The notes under the pieces were generated by a model. That model had not been told where the DNA came from, did not search any database, and saw only the letters and a program-made list of their open reading frames with translations. A program made the translations under genes and the position numbers. A stretch of 64,000 bases of DNA from CAVTJL01 sp963735065. Its GTDB lineage: Bacteria; Pseudomonadota; Alphaproteobacteria; Geminicoccales; Geminicoccaceae. The stretch's first letter is position 1; each line of letters opens with the position of its first letter. The stretch covers positions 372,001 through 436,000 of the forward strand of contig CAVTJL010000001.1 of NCBI GenBank assembly GCA_963735065.1, written 5' to 3'. Below, piece by piece: positions 63,602 through 64,000 of this stretch.

Positions 63602-64000
63602 TTGTGCACCCTCGTCCTGATGCGTCGGCCCGGACATCCCTGGCCGCTGCTCGTAGCCGCGAACCGAGACGAGCTGGCCTCACGGCCGAGCCGACCTCCG
63701 GGGCGGCACTGGCACGATCGTGACGATGTCGTGGCGGGCCTGGACGTGCTGGCCGGCGGCTCGTGGATGGGCGTCAACGACCACGGGCTGATGGCGGCCG
63801 TGCTCAACCGGCGCGGCACGCTGGGCCCGGAAGCAGGCAAACGCTCGCGAGGCGAGCTCGTTCTCGAGGCGCTCGATCACGCCGAGGTGCAGAAGGCCGC
63901 AGCGGCCCTGGGGGCCCTCGACCCGGAGGCCTATCGGCCGTTCAACCTCGTGGTCGCGAGCGCCGAGGAGGCCGTCTGGGTGCGCCACGCGGGCGACGGG
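63602..64000 (+). CDS. NRDE/TANGO2-like protein, N-terminal part (runs off the window)
   Basis: 133 codons are present and the gene continues past 64000. It starts with TTG followed by CTLVLMRRPG, and the NRDE motif is LVAANRDELASRPS. The continuation (GGSWMGVNDHGLMAAVLNRRG) is typical of TANGO2/NRDE proteins. These belong to the Ntn-hydrolase-like fold, where the residue after the start (a cysteine here) is the nucleophile candidate. Function is unsettled, but the family is widely conserved. GGAG lies about 12 bases upstream. Confidence 0.85.
   Translation, partial: MCTLVLMRRPGHPWPLLVAANRDELASRPSRPPGRHWHDRDDVVAGLDVLAGGSWMGVNDHGLMAAVLNRRGTLGPEAGKRSRGELVLEALDHAEVQKAAAALGALDPEAYRPFNLVVASAEEAVWVRHAGDG

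Overview
This is a roughly 68% GC, gene-dense window that reads as an alphaproteobacterial chromosome. The lineage call rests on the adjacent alaS and recA genes, the DUF1476-type inhibitor (zeta) subunit of the alphaproteobacterial F1-ATPase next to a DUF1674/SDHAF4-like protein, an NDUFAF5-like methyltransferase, and small DUF3553 and DUF3775 proteins. A Rhodospirillales/Geminicoccales-like soil bacterium is my inference, not something the sequence proves. I see no rRNA, tRNA, CRISPR array, phage block or transposase.

Layout. 1-4.4 kb: a truncated porin, two Fe(II) oxygenases (AspH-type and JmjC/cupin-4), YggS, a GlsB membrane protein and glyoxalase II. 4.5-9.8 kb: a methyltransferase, a divergent DapA-like aldolase, ureidoglycolate lyase, a cupin and an orphan oligopeptide-type binding protein. 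9.9-13.5 kb: pqiABC, with pqiB broken by three frameshifts. 13.6-17.7 kb: a GT29-like protein, a beta-propeller protein (one frameshift), a cupin, a sulfotransferase and a methyltransferase. 18-23.7 kb: ilvD with a divergent LysR regulator, a mandelate-racemase-type enzyme, an Asp/Glu-racemase-like protein and a 2OG oxygenase. 23.9-26.7 kb: two sulfotransferases and a GT8-like protein. 27-31.9 kb: a complete polyamine-type ABC importer operon ending in a hydantoin-racemase-like gene. 32.1-38.7 kb: an AraC regulator, a DUF1254 protein, a c-type cytochrome-like protein and a patatin. 39-46 kb: a frameshifted HTH protein, a cluster of palindromes, metY, a binding protein/SMP-30/PhyH group and an adenosine-kinase-like gene. 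46.2-52.8 kb: bactofilin, a lipoprotein, the NDUFAF5-like protein, a TRAP transporter, DUF1232, Uma2 and a membrane protein. 52.8-56.8 kb: a kinase translationally coupled to an enolase-like gene, a divergent 2-hydroxyacid dehydrogenase, an EVE protein and DUF3553. 56.9-64 kb: a PHA-depolymerase-like protein, alaS, recA, an EamA exporter, the SDHAF4-like and ATPase-zeta genes, and a truncated NRDE protein.

The main theme is nutrient scavenging (two complete importers, two orphan binding proteins, several acid-sugar or amino-acid enzymes), with surface sulfation and glycosylation genes and housekeeping at the right end. The most system-like novelty is the kinase/enolase-like/dehydrogenase locus at 52.8-56.1 kb. 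The main quality caveat is that every broken gene (five lesions in three genes) can be repaired by removing a single base, which suggests sequencing or assembly insertions rather than true gene death.
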